From CTSoil-075 sp964292325 (GTDB lineage Bacteria; Bacillota; Negativicutes; DSM-13327), in NCBI GenBank assembly GCA_964292325.1, contig CAXYVG010000007.1, positions 1 to 60,274 of the forward strand: a stretch of DNA of 60,274 bases. Direction: 5' to 3'. Position numbers and translations under genes: made by a program. The notes under the pieces are model-generated. The model made no database searches, was not told the origin of the DNA, and was given only the letters and a program-made list of their open reading frames with translations. Below are positions 52,501 through 60,274 of this stretch, one piece after another (the stretch's first letter is position 1; each line of letters begins with the position of its first letter).

Positions 52501-54204
52501 TTATAACTCTTCCATATAAATATCTGTTTTCCCGACCACAACCAACAATATTTTCTTCAGTGACTCTCCTGAAAACCCACGTGTGATGAGTTCGCTCTCA
52601 CTATAACGTGCAAGTTGCGCAAGTCCTGCCTGCTTGACCTCTTCGAGCTTACTGCGTTCACTTTCTTTCAAATACTTAAGCTCAATCAACCACTCATACT
52701 TCGTATACTCTGCATAGCGGACATCTCGCGTCAGCATAATGTCGATATACCCGGTATTCACTTCCATTTCGCTACGAATGACATAAATATCATCCGCGCT
52801 GATCAGGGCACAAATCAGTAATTTCACAGCTTTTTCGCTAAATGACATTAAATCTCGATTGGATAGAACTTCCATATTTTTTTTAAGTTCATCCGTGAAT
52901 AAGCTAATATTACCACGTTCTCTCATCTCTGTAATGCTACTACTCATAGCTTCTTTATGGATCGGAGTAACACTCGTCAATTGTTCCGTGAAATATTCCC
53001 AATAAATTTTCCTGATCACATAATTGGGTACGCCGAGTACCGTCTTATTCAAAATGCCTTCTTTGATGGTCAGCATCCCAATATAATATAACATCGAAAC
53101 AAAATTTTCTGGTTTATCATACATATCTTCTAGATGAAATCGTTCCACTAACTGTACCACTGTCGTTTCATCCTGCAGAATCTTATCCATATCGGCTTTC
53201 CCGCTAAAATTCATCGCGAGGGTACGCAGTTTACGGTAATCCGTCTTCACATTGTCATCTAACATATGACGTGGATATTTTCCTTCACGTTGCAGATTCT
53301 CTAAAAAATAAAGCACCATATCTGGATTATAGAGCCGCTGCGTAGCTTCATCACTAAATAGATATCCATTATAATGATACTGCATATCTTCATATACCCG
53401 CGCTATATCAATACCTGGCGGCAATGCCAATTGATCTATTACATCTTGCAACTCACCCTGCGTCAAACCAAGCATTTCATTTAGTTGCTTTTTCAACGTC
53501 AAATTGTGCGTAATATTAAACCCACTTGTCAGATCATCAAGCATCAATGGACTCACACCCGTAATAAACACCCGCGCTACGGAGGACATCGTGCCGTCTT
53601 TAATGGCTTTATAAAAATTGCGCACATACCCTTCACTCGATAAGAGTTGCAGATATAGTTCCTGCCGATTGCGACCGATCAAATCGTTGGCAAAATTATC
53701 ATATTCGTCAATCAGTAGTAATAATTGTTGCCCATTTTCGTGTGCATGTTGAATAATAAATTTTATGGCACTTTCAGCGTTCCTGATATCAACAGGAAAT
53801 ACTACATTTCCCAATAAAGAGCTATATCTACTCACAAAACTTCGTACGGGAATCAATACATTATCATCAAAACTTTTCATTAGGCGCTCAATGCCTTCAC
53901 TTGTTACAATGCTAGAAAAACTTAGCCGTAATACCAAGTAGCTATTCCGCTTTTCAGTTATATGCTGATGAATGTATGTTCCGCCAAATAGCTTATCAAA
54001 ATCGTTTGCCTTATTGATATCATAATAATGCTCTAACATAGAAATAAACAAACTTTTACCAAAACGACGAGGTCTAATAAAAAATTGATACGGAGGATAG
54101 TTTTCTAATACTTCAATATACCGAGTTTTATCCACATACAAATACTTATCTTCTCGCATCATCGCAAAATTCGATATCCCATAAGGAATTTTTACCATTT
54201 TCAT
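52501..54204 (-). CDS. AAA-ATPase-like + PD-(D/E)XK protein (PF09820/DUF1703 type), copy 1
   Basis: 567 residues. N-terminal AAA-like domain with degenerate P-loop RPRRFGKSLFISML (about 42-55), Walker B LLLIDEYDNF and sensor-like VFITGVSPLMLDDL. C-terminal PD-(D/E)XK nuclease-like part with GYIDIMLTRD and WLIELKYLK. The family is abundant in gut and anaerobic bacteria in many copies; function unproven, with mobile-element or defence roles suggested. Copy 2 at 55463 is nearly identical except for a ~60-residue block (about 390-450). GGGAGG precedes ATG 54204. Confidence 0.9.
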   Translation of the reverse strand: MKMVKIPYGISNFAMMREDKYLYVDKTRYIEVLENYPPYQFFIRPRRFGKSLFISMLEHYYDINKANDFDKLFGGTYIHQHITEKRNSYLVLRLSFSSIVTSEGIERLMKSFDDNVLIPVRSFVSRYSSLLGNVVFPVDIRNAESAIKFIIQHAHENGQQLLLLIDEYDNFANDLIGRNRQELYLQLLSSEGYVRNFYKAIKDGTMSSVARVFITGVSPLMLDDLTSGFNITHNLTLKKQLNEMLGLTQGELQDVIDQLALPPGIDIARVYEDMQYHYNGYLFSDEATQRLYNPDMVLYFLENLQREGKYPRHMLDDNVKTDYRKLRTLAMNFSGKADMDKILQDETTVVQLVERFHLEDMYDKPENFVSMLYYIGMLTIKEGILNKTVLGVPNYVIRKIYWEYFTEQLTSVTPIHKEAMSSSITEMRERGNISLFTDELKKNMEVLSNRDLMSFSEKAVKLLICALISADDIYVIRSEMEVNTGYIDIMLTRDVRYAEYTKYEWLIELKYLKESERSKLEEVKQAGLAQLARYSESELITRGFSGESLKKILLVVVGKTDIYMEEL

Positions 54205-54237
54205 CCCATCGCCTCCCGAACATAAACTCTATAGTGT

Positions 54238-54243
54238 ATTATA
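54238..54243 (-). promoter_or_regulatory. Extended -10 promoter of copy 1
   Basis: Minus strand TTGG-TATAAT (-10 at 54243-54238), extended -10 type without a clear -35, 34 bases before the start codon. Repeated at copy 2. Confidence 0.55.
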
Positions 54244-54282
54244 CCAACAATAGCCCTATTTTAAAACAGACACTTCAAATAG

Positions 54283-54318
54283 CAACAGCTTACTACCATC
54301 TGATAGTAAGCTGTTGCT
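54283..54318 (-). terminator. Hairpin between AEC gene and ATPase-nuclease 1
   Basis: A perfect 14-bp stem GCAACAGCTTACTA/TAGTAAGCTGTTGC with an 8-base loop. Weak U-tract. The core CAGCTTACTA/TAGTAAGCTG recurs before copy 2 (about 57250-57279). Confidence 0.65.
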
Positions 54319-54361
54319 GCTTGGATAGTCATTCCTTTTGCTTACGGCCTTAATAAGAAAC

Positions 54362-55309
54362 TCACATTGATAACTCTATGAATAAAGCAGGATATACAAC
54401 CAATAGAAATACTATCGTTGTAATGATAAATGCAGCTACCGAGATATGAATATTCAGGTTATAGATTCGCGAAGTAATGACAGCATTAACCGCTGTCGGC
54501 ATACAAGATAAGACCAAAATAGTATTGAGCATTCTCTCATCCGTCAGTACTAATCGAGCAAAAGCGTAAATCAACAACGGTGTAACAATAAATTTGATGG
54601 CAATCAAGTCTTTTATCTCACGATAATGTTCTTTTATTTTTGCAAAATCAATCGAATACCCTACCGGTATCAATGCCGTCCACGCTCCAATATGAATCAA
54701 TATCCCCGTCACATTCCCCAAGGTCTCTGGACGTGGCACATCAAACTTTTGTAATACTACTCCACATAGAATCCCGACCACTGCTAATTGATTGCGGCTA
54801 AACAGAACTGATCGAATAGATACGCCTTTAATTTTCGCACCATTTTGCGAACGATTATAATAATACTGCGCCAAAGGATAACAAAACATAAACATTAAAA
54901 TATATTGAAATAAAACGACCAATTGTTGATAGGCATATCCCGTCTCACCATATAGCAAAAATACGCATAAACCGCCGATCGTTCCCAAATTAGAAAGGAT
55001 GGCGGACATGACGTAACTTCCGCGATCGAGATCATTTTCATATTTTCGCTGTGCCATGAAATAAGCTAGAAAACCAGGAACAATTCCCATTAAGATTCCT
55101 ATCACTGGCAACCAAATTAACTCATAGTTAAGCGGTAAAACCCAAAAGCTTAAAAATGATAATGCCGGATAAATAACAAGAATATTATTTAAAATCATTT
55201 TATTAAAAAATGATCCTTTTACTACCTTTTGGTATTGGCACGCATAACCAATTCCCAAGGGAATCAATAAATCAATCAAAAACAATATCAATTTCATTTT
55301 CATATCCAT
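54362..55309 (-). CDS. AEC-family transporter (auxin efflux carrier type)
   Basis: 315 residues, about ten hydrophobic segments in two five-helix halves, with VYPALSFLSFWVLPL, ILSNLGTIGGLCVFLLYGETG and a C-terminal SCMPTAVNAVITSRIYN segment typical of the AEC (PF03547) family. Bacterial members carry small carboxylates such as malate or malonate. No strong ribosome site precedes ATG 55309. The 3' end of a close paralogue lies at the right edge of the window. Confidence 0.88.
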   Translation of the reverse strand: MDMKMKLILFLIDLLIPLGIGYACQYQKVVKGSFFNKMILNNILVIYPALSFLSFWVLPLNYELIWLPVIGILMGIVPGFLAYFMAQRKYENDLDRGSYVMSAILSNLGTIGGLCVFLLYGETGYAYQQLVVLFQYILMFMFCYPLAQYYYNRSQNGAKIKGVSIRSVLFSRNQLAVVGILCGVVLQKFDVPRPETLGNVTGILIHIGAWTALIPVGYSIDFAKIKEHYREIKDLIAIKFIVTPLLIYAFARLVLTDERMLNTILVLSCMPTAVNAVITSRIYNLNIHISVAAFIITTIVFLLVVYPALFIELSM

Positions 55310-55462
55310 AGTCTAAAACCAACCCACAATCTATCATTTTTCAGTTATTGCCCTCTATTTCTCTCATGCAATTCTCAGTCTTACTATATTTCTTGCTACA
55401 CACTGAGCATACAGCAACATCATCTTGAATATACCTTGCGTAGCATCCGTCCCTTCGTTTTA

Positions 55463-57166
55463 TTATAATTCTTCCATGTAAATATCTGTTTTCCCGATCA
55501 CAACCAACAATATTTTCTTCAGTGATTCCCCTGAAAAGCCACGTGTGATGAGTTCGCTCTCACCATAACGTGCAAGTTGCGCAAGTCCTGCTTGTTTGAT
55601 CTCTTCTAGCTTGCTGCGTTCGCTCTCTTTCAAGTATTTCAGTTCAATCAACCACTCATACTTCGTATACTTTGCGTAGCGAACATCTCGCGTCAGCATA
55701 ATGTCGATATAGCCCGTATTCGTTTCCATTTCACTACGAATTACATAAATATCATCAAGGCTGATGAGTGTAACCAATAGTAACTTAATCATTTTCTCAT
55801 TAAACTCCATCAAGTCACGATTCGATAACACCATCAATATCCTTTGTATTTCTTGAACGACTCCCTCAATAAGGCCCTCTAGTCGCATACTCCGAACCAC
55901 GGTTTTGATGATCTCATGATTCAGTGTGGCTTCTTGCTCTAACTTAGCTGCAAAGTATTCCCAATATACTTTGCGAATCACATAATTCGGAATTCCTAAC
56001 TCAAGCACATTCTCCATACTATTCTTCACTGTCAGCATCCCAATATAATATAACATCGAAACAAAATTTTCTGGTTTATCATACATATCTTCTAGATGAA
56101 ATCGTTCCACTAACTGTACCACTGTCGTTTCATCCTGCAGAATCTTATCCATATCGGCTTTCCCGCTAAAATTCATCGCGAGGGTACGCAGTTTACGGTA
56201 ATCCGTCTTCACATTGTCATCTAACATATGACGTGGATATTTTCCTTCACGTTGCAGATTCTCTAAAAAATAAAGCACCATATCTGGATTATAGAGCCGC
56301 TGCGTAGCTTCATCACTAAATAGATATCCATTATAATGGTACTGCATATCTTCATATACCCGCACTATATCAATATCTGGCGACAATGCCAATTGCTCCA
56401 CCACATCTTGTAACTCACCTTGCGTCAAACCAAGCATTTCATTGAGTTGCTTTTTCAACGTCAAATTGTGTGTAATATTAAACCCACTTGTCAAATCATC
56501 AAGCATCAATGGACTCACACCTGTAATAAACACCCGCACTATGGAGGACATCGTGCCATCTTTAATGGCTTTATAAAAATTCCGCACATACCCTTCACTC
56601 GATAAGAGTTGCAGATACAGCTCCTGGCGATTGCGACCAATCAGATCATTGGCAAAATTATCATATTCATCAATCAGCAGTAATAATTGTTGGCCATTTT
56701 CATGAGCATGTTGAATAATAAATTTTATGGCACTTTCAGCGTTCCTAATATCAACAGGAAATACTACATTTCCCAATAAAGAGCTATATCTACTCACAAA
56801 ACTTCGTACGGGAATCAATACATTATCATCAAAACTTTTCATTAGGCGCTCAATGCCTTCACTTGTTACAATGCTAGAAAAACTTAACCGTAGTACCAAA
56901 TACTTATTACGTTTTTCCGTTATATGCTCATGGATGTATGTTCCGCCAAATAATTTATCAAAATCTCTTGCCTTATTGATATCATAATAATGCTCTAACA
57001 TAGAGATAAACAAACTTTTACCAAAACGACGAGGTCTGATAAAAAATTGATATGGCGGATAGTTTTCTAACACTTCAATATACCGAGTTTTATCCACATA
57101 CAAATACTTTTCTTCTCGCAGCATCGCAAAATTCGATATCCCATAAGGAATTTTTATCGGTTTCAT
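55463..57166 (-). CDS. AAA-ATPase-like + PD-(D/E)XK protein, copy 2
   Basis: 567 residues from ATG 57166, which has GGGAGG at the same place as copy 1; an upstream in-frame start at 57187 is unlikely. Motifs identical to copy 1 (RPRRFGKSLF, LLLIDEYDNF, GYIDIML, WLIELKYLK). A 308-base tract (56031-56338) is base-for-base identical to 53069-53376, while residues ~390-450 differ strongly (EQEATLNHEIIKTVVRSM against TSVTPIHKEAMSSSIT). The mosaic suggests gene conversion between the copies. Confidence 0.9.
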   Translation of the reverse strand: MKPIKIPYGISNFAMLREEKYLYVDKTRYIEVLENYPPYQFFIRPRRFGKSLFISMLEHYYDINKARDFDKLFGGTYIHEHITEKRNKYLVLRLSFSSIVTSEGIERLMKSFDDNVLIPVRSFVSRYSSLLGNVVFPVDIRNAESAIKFIIQHAHENGQQLLLLIDEYDNFANDLIGRNRQELYLQLLSSEGYVRNFYKAIKDGTMSSIVRVFITGVSPLMLDDLTSGFNITHNLTLKKQLNEMLGLTQGELQDVVEQLALSPDIDIVRVYEDMQYHYNGYLFSDEATQRLYNPDMVLYFLENLQREGKYPRHMLDDNVKTDYRKLRTLAMNFSGKADMDKILQDETTVVQLVERFHLEDMYDKPENFVSMLYYIGMLTVKNSMENVLELGIPNYVIRKVYWEYFAAKLEQEATLNHEIIKTVVRSMRLEGLIEGVVQEIQRILMVLSNRDLMEFNEKMIKLLLVTLISLDDIYVIRSEMETNTGYIDIMLTRDVRYAKYTKYEWLIELKYLKESERSKLEEIKQAGLAQLARYGESELITRGFSGESLKKILLVVIGKTDIYMEEL

Positions 57167-57199
57167 CCCATCGCCTCCCGAACACAAACTCTATAGTGT

Positions 57200-57205
57200 A
57201 TTATA
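57200..57205 (-). promoter_or_regulatory. -10 element of copy 2 promoter
   Basis: Minus strand TTGG-TATAAT (-10 at 57205-57200), 34 bases before ATG 57166, copied from the same promoter as at 54238. Confidence 0.55.
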
Positions 57206-57249
57206 CCAAGAATCCCCCTATTTTAAAACAGACACTTCAAACGGCAACA

Positions 57250-57279
57250 GCTTACTACCATCTGATAGTAAGCTGCCTC
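57250..57279 (-). terminator. Hairpin between the 128-residue gene and ATPase-nuclease 2
   Basis: A 10-bp stem CAGCTTACTA/TAGTAAGCTG with the same 8-base loop as the hairpin at 54283-54318; flanks diverge. Eight T on the minus strand lie before, not after, the stem. Confidence 0.5.
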
Positions 57280-57290
57280 TGTAAAAAAAA

Positions 57291-57677
57291 TTATGATGCG
57301 ATGGTCGGAATTAAGAGCAAATTAATGGCATCTCTCCATTGGTGAAAAGCAGGTAATAGACGTTCTTCTAGCGCCCATTGAATAGAAACGATATTGCCAT
57401 CTTCATAAGCATCAATCGTTTGACCAAGCGCTTCTCTCATCGTACCCATGCACTCAATCATATCCATCCCACATTGATCAACAAGTAAGACCACCGAAGA
57501 TGCAACAACCACTTCTAACGCTTCTATTGTATCTTTAAAAAGCATGTGCGATTCTTCTAGACGGAGTTCATCGACCTGAAGATTGATATGAACGAAGGCT
57601 TCATCAAACGTCGATAATAACTCTACGATATATTGAATCATTTCTCGCTCATTTTGCGTATATATTTTCATAATCAT
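57291..57677 (-). CDS. Small helical protein of unknown function
   Basis: 128 residues at most, acidic and all-helical (NEREMIQYIVELLSTFDEAFVHINLQVDELRL; LGQTIDAYEDGNIVSIQWALEERLLPAF). No motif recognised. It starts 11 bases after the oxidoreductase stop, so it is translated from the sugar-nucleotide operon; ATG 57677 and 57671 are both possible. Flagellar or motility accessory proteins sometimes look like this, but there is no real evidence. Confidence 0.7.
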   Translation of the reverse strand: MIMKIYTQNEREMIQYIVELLSTFDEAFVHINLQVDELRLEESHMLFKDTIEALEVVVASSVVLLVDQCGMDMIECMGTMREALGQTIDAYEDGNIVSIQWALEERLLPAFHQWRDAINLLLIPTIAS

Positions 57678-57688
57678 GTCACTGCTTT

Positions 57689-58810
57689 CTAGGCCTGATT
57701 CAATATGGTCTCCATATCTACATCCTGTTTATTAAAGGCAATTCGCTTTCCTAAACGACTGGCTAGATACGCATGTAGAATAATTGACATGCTTTTTTTC
57801 CCTTCTATGCCATTGATCAAAGGTTCACGGTTGTCCTTAATACTCTCAATCATATCAGCATATAGCGGGGTATGCCCCCAACCATATATATTATCAATGT
57901 CCTTGTTACACTCCGCCTGCATCTGAGTCAAATCATCTTGTCCATCAGCAAACTGCCAGACTACAACTTTATTTAATGCCGGTCCGCCAATCACAACGGT
58001 ACCTTTTTCGCCTAAAATAGTTAACGTCTCTTCTAAATTTCGCGGATAGATACACACCGTACCTTCCACATTGCCAATTGCGCCATTTTTAAGTTGTAGC
58101 TGAATGCTCCCGTAATCTTCTGCTTCAATATACGGATGAACATAATTGGCTACCATAGCTTGCACCGCAGTAATTTCATCACCTAACATCCACTGCAGTA
58201 AATCAATATTATGAATACATTGGTTCATTAGGCAACCACCATCTTGGGCATACGTTCCTCGCCAAGGTGCCTGCGTATAATAATCCTCATTCCGGTTCCA
58301 TAGGATTCTAGCATTACCCGCAAAAATCCGACCAAAACGACCAGCCTCAATAGCCCCTCTTAATTTTTGGATGGGCAAATTAAATCGATTTTGATGTGAT
58401 ACACATAATTTAACGCCATTTTCCTTGGCACAAGCAATCATCCGATCCGCATCCTTCGTCGATAAAGCCATAGGTTTTTCAATTATGACATGCTTCTTAG
58501 CTGTTAGGCAAGATAAACCAATTTCAGCATGTTTACCCGATTCAGTAGCAATCACAACAACATCAACATCTTGCTCTTGTAGCATCAATTGATAATCACT
58601 ATATACTTGGGGCATCGAAGCGACGAATGACGTCTTTTGCATTTTATCTACATATTCCTGCGCTTTACTCGTTGCATGTTCTAGCACTACATCACAAGTA
58701 GCTACGAGCTGCGCCTGCGCATGATTATGCACCAACGCCTCTACATGTTTATAAGCAATCCGTCCACAGCCAATGATTGCAAATTTCAAATTTCCCATCT
58801 TATTGCTCAT
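57689..58810 (-). CDS. Gfo/Idh/MocA-family oxidoreductase (WbpB/WlbA-like)
   Basis: 373 residues. N-terminal NAD fold IIGCGRIAYKHVEAL, the conserved lysine in EKPMAL (about 110), then HQNRFN and the C-terminal substrate domain. Following a UDP-sugar 6-dehydrogenase by 3 bases, it is probably the 3-dehydrogenase acting on UDP-GlcNAc uronic acid in making a 2,3-diamino uronic acid for surface polysaccharide; that substrate is inferred. ATG 58810 abuts AGGGG, so 58798 is an alternative start. Confidence 0.85.
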   Translation of the reverse strand: MSNKMGNLKFAIIGCGRIAYKHVEALVHNHAQAQLVATCDVVLEHATSKAQEYVDKMQKTSFVASMPQVYSDYQLMLQEQDVDVVVIATESGKHAEIGLSCLTAKKHVIIEKPMALSTKDADRMIACAKENGVKLCVSHQNRFNLPIQKLRGAIEAGRFGRIFAGNARILWNRNEDYYTQAPWRGTYAQDGGCLMNQCIHNIDLLQWMLGDEITAVQAMVANYVHPYIEAEDYGSIQLQLKNGAIGNVEGTVCIYPRNLEETLTILGEKGTVVIGGPALNKVVVWQFADGQDDLTQMQAECNKDIDNIYGWGHTPLYADMIESIKDNREPLINGIEGKKSMSIILHAYLASRLGKRIAFNKQDVDMETILNQA

Positions 58811-58813
58811 CCC

Positions 58814-60121
58814 CTATAACTTTTCAATATTGGCTCTATCTTTTACATCTTTAAACGCATTTTTGGTATCAAAAATCATCTGTGCATGTTGTTGAATCAG
58901 ATCATAGTTAAACACGGTATGCATAGTAAGTAAAATAACTAGATCGGCTTTCTCTAGCTCCTCGATTGTAAACTCAGTAGATGTATAATCCTTTCCCTTA
59001 TAGCTAAAGCTAGGGATAAACGGATCATGATAATTAAGGTCTGCCCCATTCTTTTGCAAAAGATCCATTACATCAAGTGCTGGCGATTGCCGCACATCAT
59101 CAATATCTTGTTTATAGGCCACGCCCAAAACTAACACCTTTGAGTTTTTCAAAGCCTTACCAAAACCATTCAATATCTTCATACTGCGTTCTAAAACAAA
59201 TTCTGGCATAAAATTATTAATCTCACCTGCAGTCTCGATCAACCGCGTGTGATAACCATATTCTCGTGCCTTCCAAGTAAGGTAGAAAGGATCAATCGGA
59301 ATACAATGCCCTCCCACACCAGGACCAGGATAAAACGGCATAAAACCATACGGTTTTGACTTGGCAGCATCAATCACTTCCCAAACATCAATGCCCATCT
59401 TATTACAAAGAATTGCCATTTCATTCGCTAGACCAATATTAATATTACGAAATGTATTTTCTAGAATTTTTTCCATTTCAGCAACCGCCGGACTCGATAC
59501 ACGGTGCACCTTGCCTTCTAAAATAGTTTCATACAATGTAGCTGCAATCTCAGTACAATCACTTGTAATGCCACCAACAACTTTCGGTGTATTTTTGGTA
59601 TTATAAAAAGCATTACCTGGATCGACTCGTTCCGGCGAAAATGCTAGATAAATATCTTTTCCTACCTTCAGGCCTGATTTTTCTAAAATGGGCTTCACAA
59701 TTTCTTCCGTTGTTCCAGGATACGTGGTGCTTTCCAGTACAATGAGCATCCCAGGATGAATATACTGAGCAATATTTTCTGTAGACTCTACTACATAAGA
59801 AACATCGGGCTGTTGATAAATATCAAGCGGCGTTGGAACACAGATCGCAACGCAATCAACATCCCGAATAAAAGAAAAGTCTTTGGTCGCCATTAATTTC
59901 CCGCTATCCACAACACCCGTCAATTCTTCAGGAACAATATCGCCAATATAGTTTTGTCCTCTATTTACCATATCCACTTTTTGTTCTTGCACATCAAAGC
60001 CAATCGTTTTATAGCCAATTTTGGCTTTTTCCACAGCCAATGGCAAACCAACATAACCAAGACCGATTACAGCCAAAACAGCTGTTTTATCCTTAATTTT
60101 TCTTATCAATTTTTCTTTCAT
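58814..60121 (-). CDS. UDP-N-acetylglucosamine 6-dehydrogenase-like nucleotide-sugar dehydrogenase (WbpA type)
   Basis: 435 residues from ATG 60121 (AAAGGGATG upstream). N-terminal VIGLGYVGLPLA NAD motif, ESTTYPGTTEE, KILENTFRNINIGLANE (catalytic lysine region) and the active-site cysteine in PGPGVGGHCIPIDP. It oxidises a UDP-hexosamine C6 to the acid with two NAD. Its pairing with the WbpB-like gene points to UDP-GlcNAc, not UDP-glucose, as substrate. Only 46 bases separate it from the AEC fragment to its right. Confidence 0.92.
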   Translation of the reverse strand: MKEKLIRKIKDKTAVLAVIGLGYVGLPLAVEKAKIGYKTIGFDVQEQKVDMVNRGQNYIGDIVPEELTGVVDSGKLMATKDFSFIRDVDCVAICVPTPLDIYQQPDVSYVVESTENIAQYIHPGMLIVLESTTYPGTTEEIVKPILEKSGLKVGKDIYLAFSPERVDPGNAFYNTKNTPKVVGGITSDCTEIAATLYETILEGKVHRVSSPAVAEMEKILENTFRNINIGLANEMAILCNKMGIDVWEVIDAAKSKPYGFMPFYPGPGVGGHCIPIDPFYLTWKAREYGYHTRLIETAGEINNFMPEFVLERSMKILNGFGKALKNSKVLVLGVAYKQDIDDVRQSPALDVMDLLQKNGADLNYHDPFIPSFSYKGKDYTSTEFTIEELEKADLVILLTMHTVFNYDLIQQHAQMIFDTKNAFKDVKDRANIEKL

Positions 60122-60167
60122 TTTGATAATCATCCCTTTCGCTTACAACTTTAATAAGAAACTCACT

Positions 60168-60274
60168 TTATATTGATAATTCTATGAATAAAGTAGGATA
60201 TACAATCAATAGAAATACGATCGTTGTAATGATAAATGCAGCTACCGAGATATGAATATTCAGGTTATAGATTC
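60168..60274 (-). CDS. AEC-family transporter, C-terminal end of a second copy (5' part outside window)
   Basis: The last ~34 codons of a gene that continues past the right edge. The protein ends ...PTLFIELSI, against ...PALFIELSM in the gene at 54362-55309, and the bases match with few changes, including the sequence after the stop (TAATAAGAAACTCAC). The stop is TAA at 60170-60168. Confidence 0.85.
   Translation of the reverse strand, partial: IYNLNIHISVAAFIITTIVFLLIVYPTLFIELSI

Overview
The window looks like chromosomal DNA from a low-GC, anaerobic, diderm Firmicute. Negativicutes (Sporomusa/Pelosinus-like) is my best inference. The reasons are: Firmicute core clusters (rapZ-yvcK-whiA, ftsEX, secA-prfB, uvrBA with a Bacillus-type SOS box) sit beside a Wza-type polysaccharide export protein that implies an outer membrane; csaB is present; there are two CxxC-x17-CxxC zinc-ribbon proteins and a rubredoxin; and one gene resembles a spore-coat-type DUF3231 protein. 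Nearly all genes are on the minus strand. Only four are on plus.

Layout. 1-4477: exopolysaccharide operon (export protein, Wzz-like co-polymerase, BY-kinase, membrane 4,6-dehydratase that runs off the left edge). 4902-10959: a secreted protein of unknown function, a polysaccharide deacetylase, and the whiA/yvcK/rapZ/PHP cluster. 11100-16302: HAD phosphatase, small membrane protein, malate dehydrogenase, zinc-ribbon protein, DUF3231-like protein, rubredoxin and a cation exchanger with an elaborate leader. 16304-24665: uvrC, an orphan biotin carboxylase, uvrA and uvrB. 24804-35818: CtpA-like protease, EnvC-like hydrolase factor, ftsX, ftsE, M50 protease, YitT, csaB, DUF5693, DUF2993 and prfB with its programmed frameshift. 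35849-42779: secA, a small ORF, hpf, a cold-shock protein, an amino-acid ABC transporter and the second zinc-ribbon protein. 43128-50745: a complete four-gene Wadjet (SMC-type plasmid defence) operon, jetD-jetA-jetB-jetC. 50927-60274: isolated FliD-like protein, two near-identical AAA-ATPase/PD-(D/E)XK proteins, an AEC transporter (with part of a second copy at the right edge), and two nucleotide-sugar enzymes.

The accessory region from about 42.8 to 57.2 kb is the most interesting part. It holds the Wadjet operon, the mosaic duplicated ATPase-nuclease genes, and, just downstream of jetC, a promoter followed by about 265 nt of highly structured RNA leading into a zinc-ribbon gene. A small interspersed palindromic element occurs twice (about 12.42 and 38.84 kb) with conserved flanks and a variable hairpin. 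No tRNA, rRNA, CRISPR array, transposase or integrase was recognised. Product names come from motif recognition by eye. No database search was possible.
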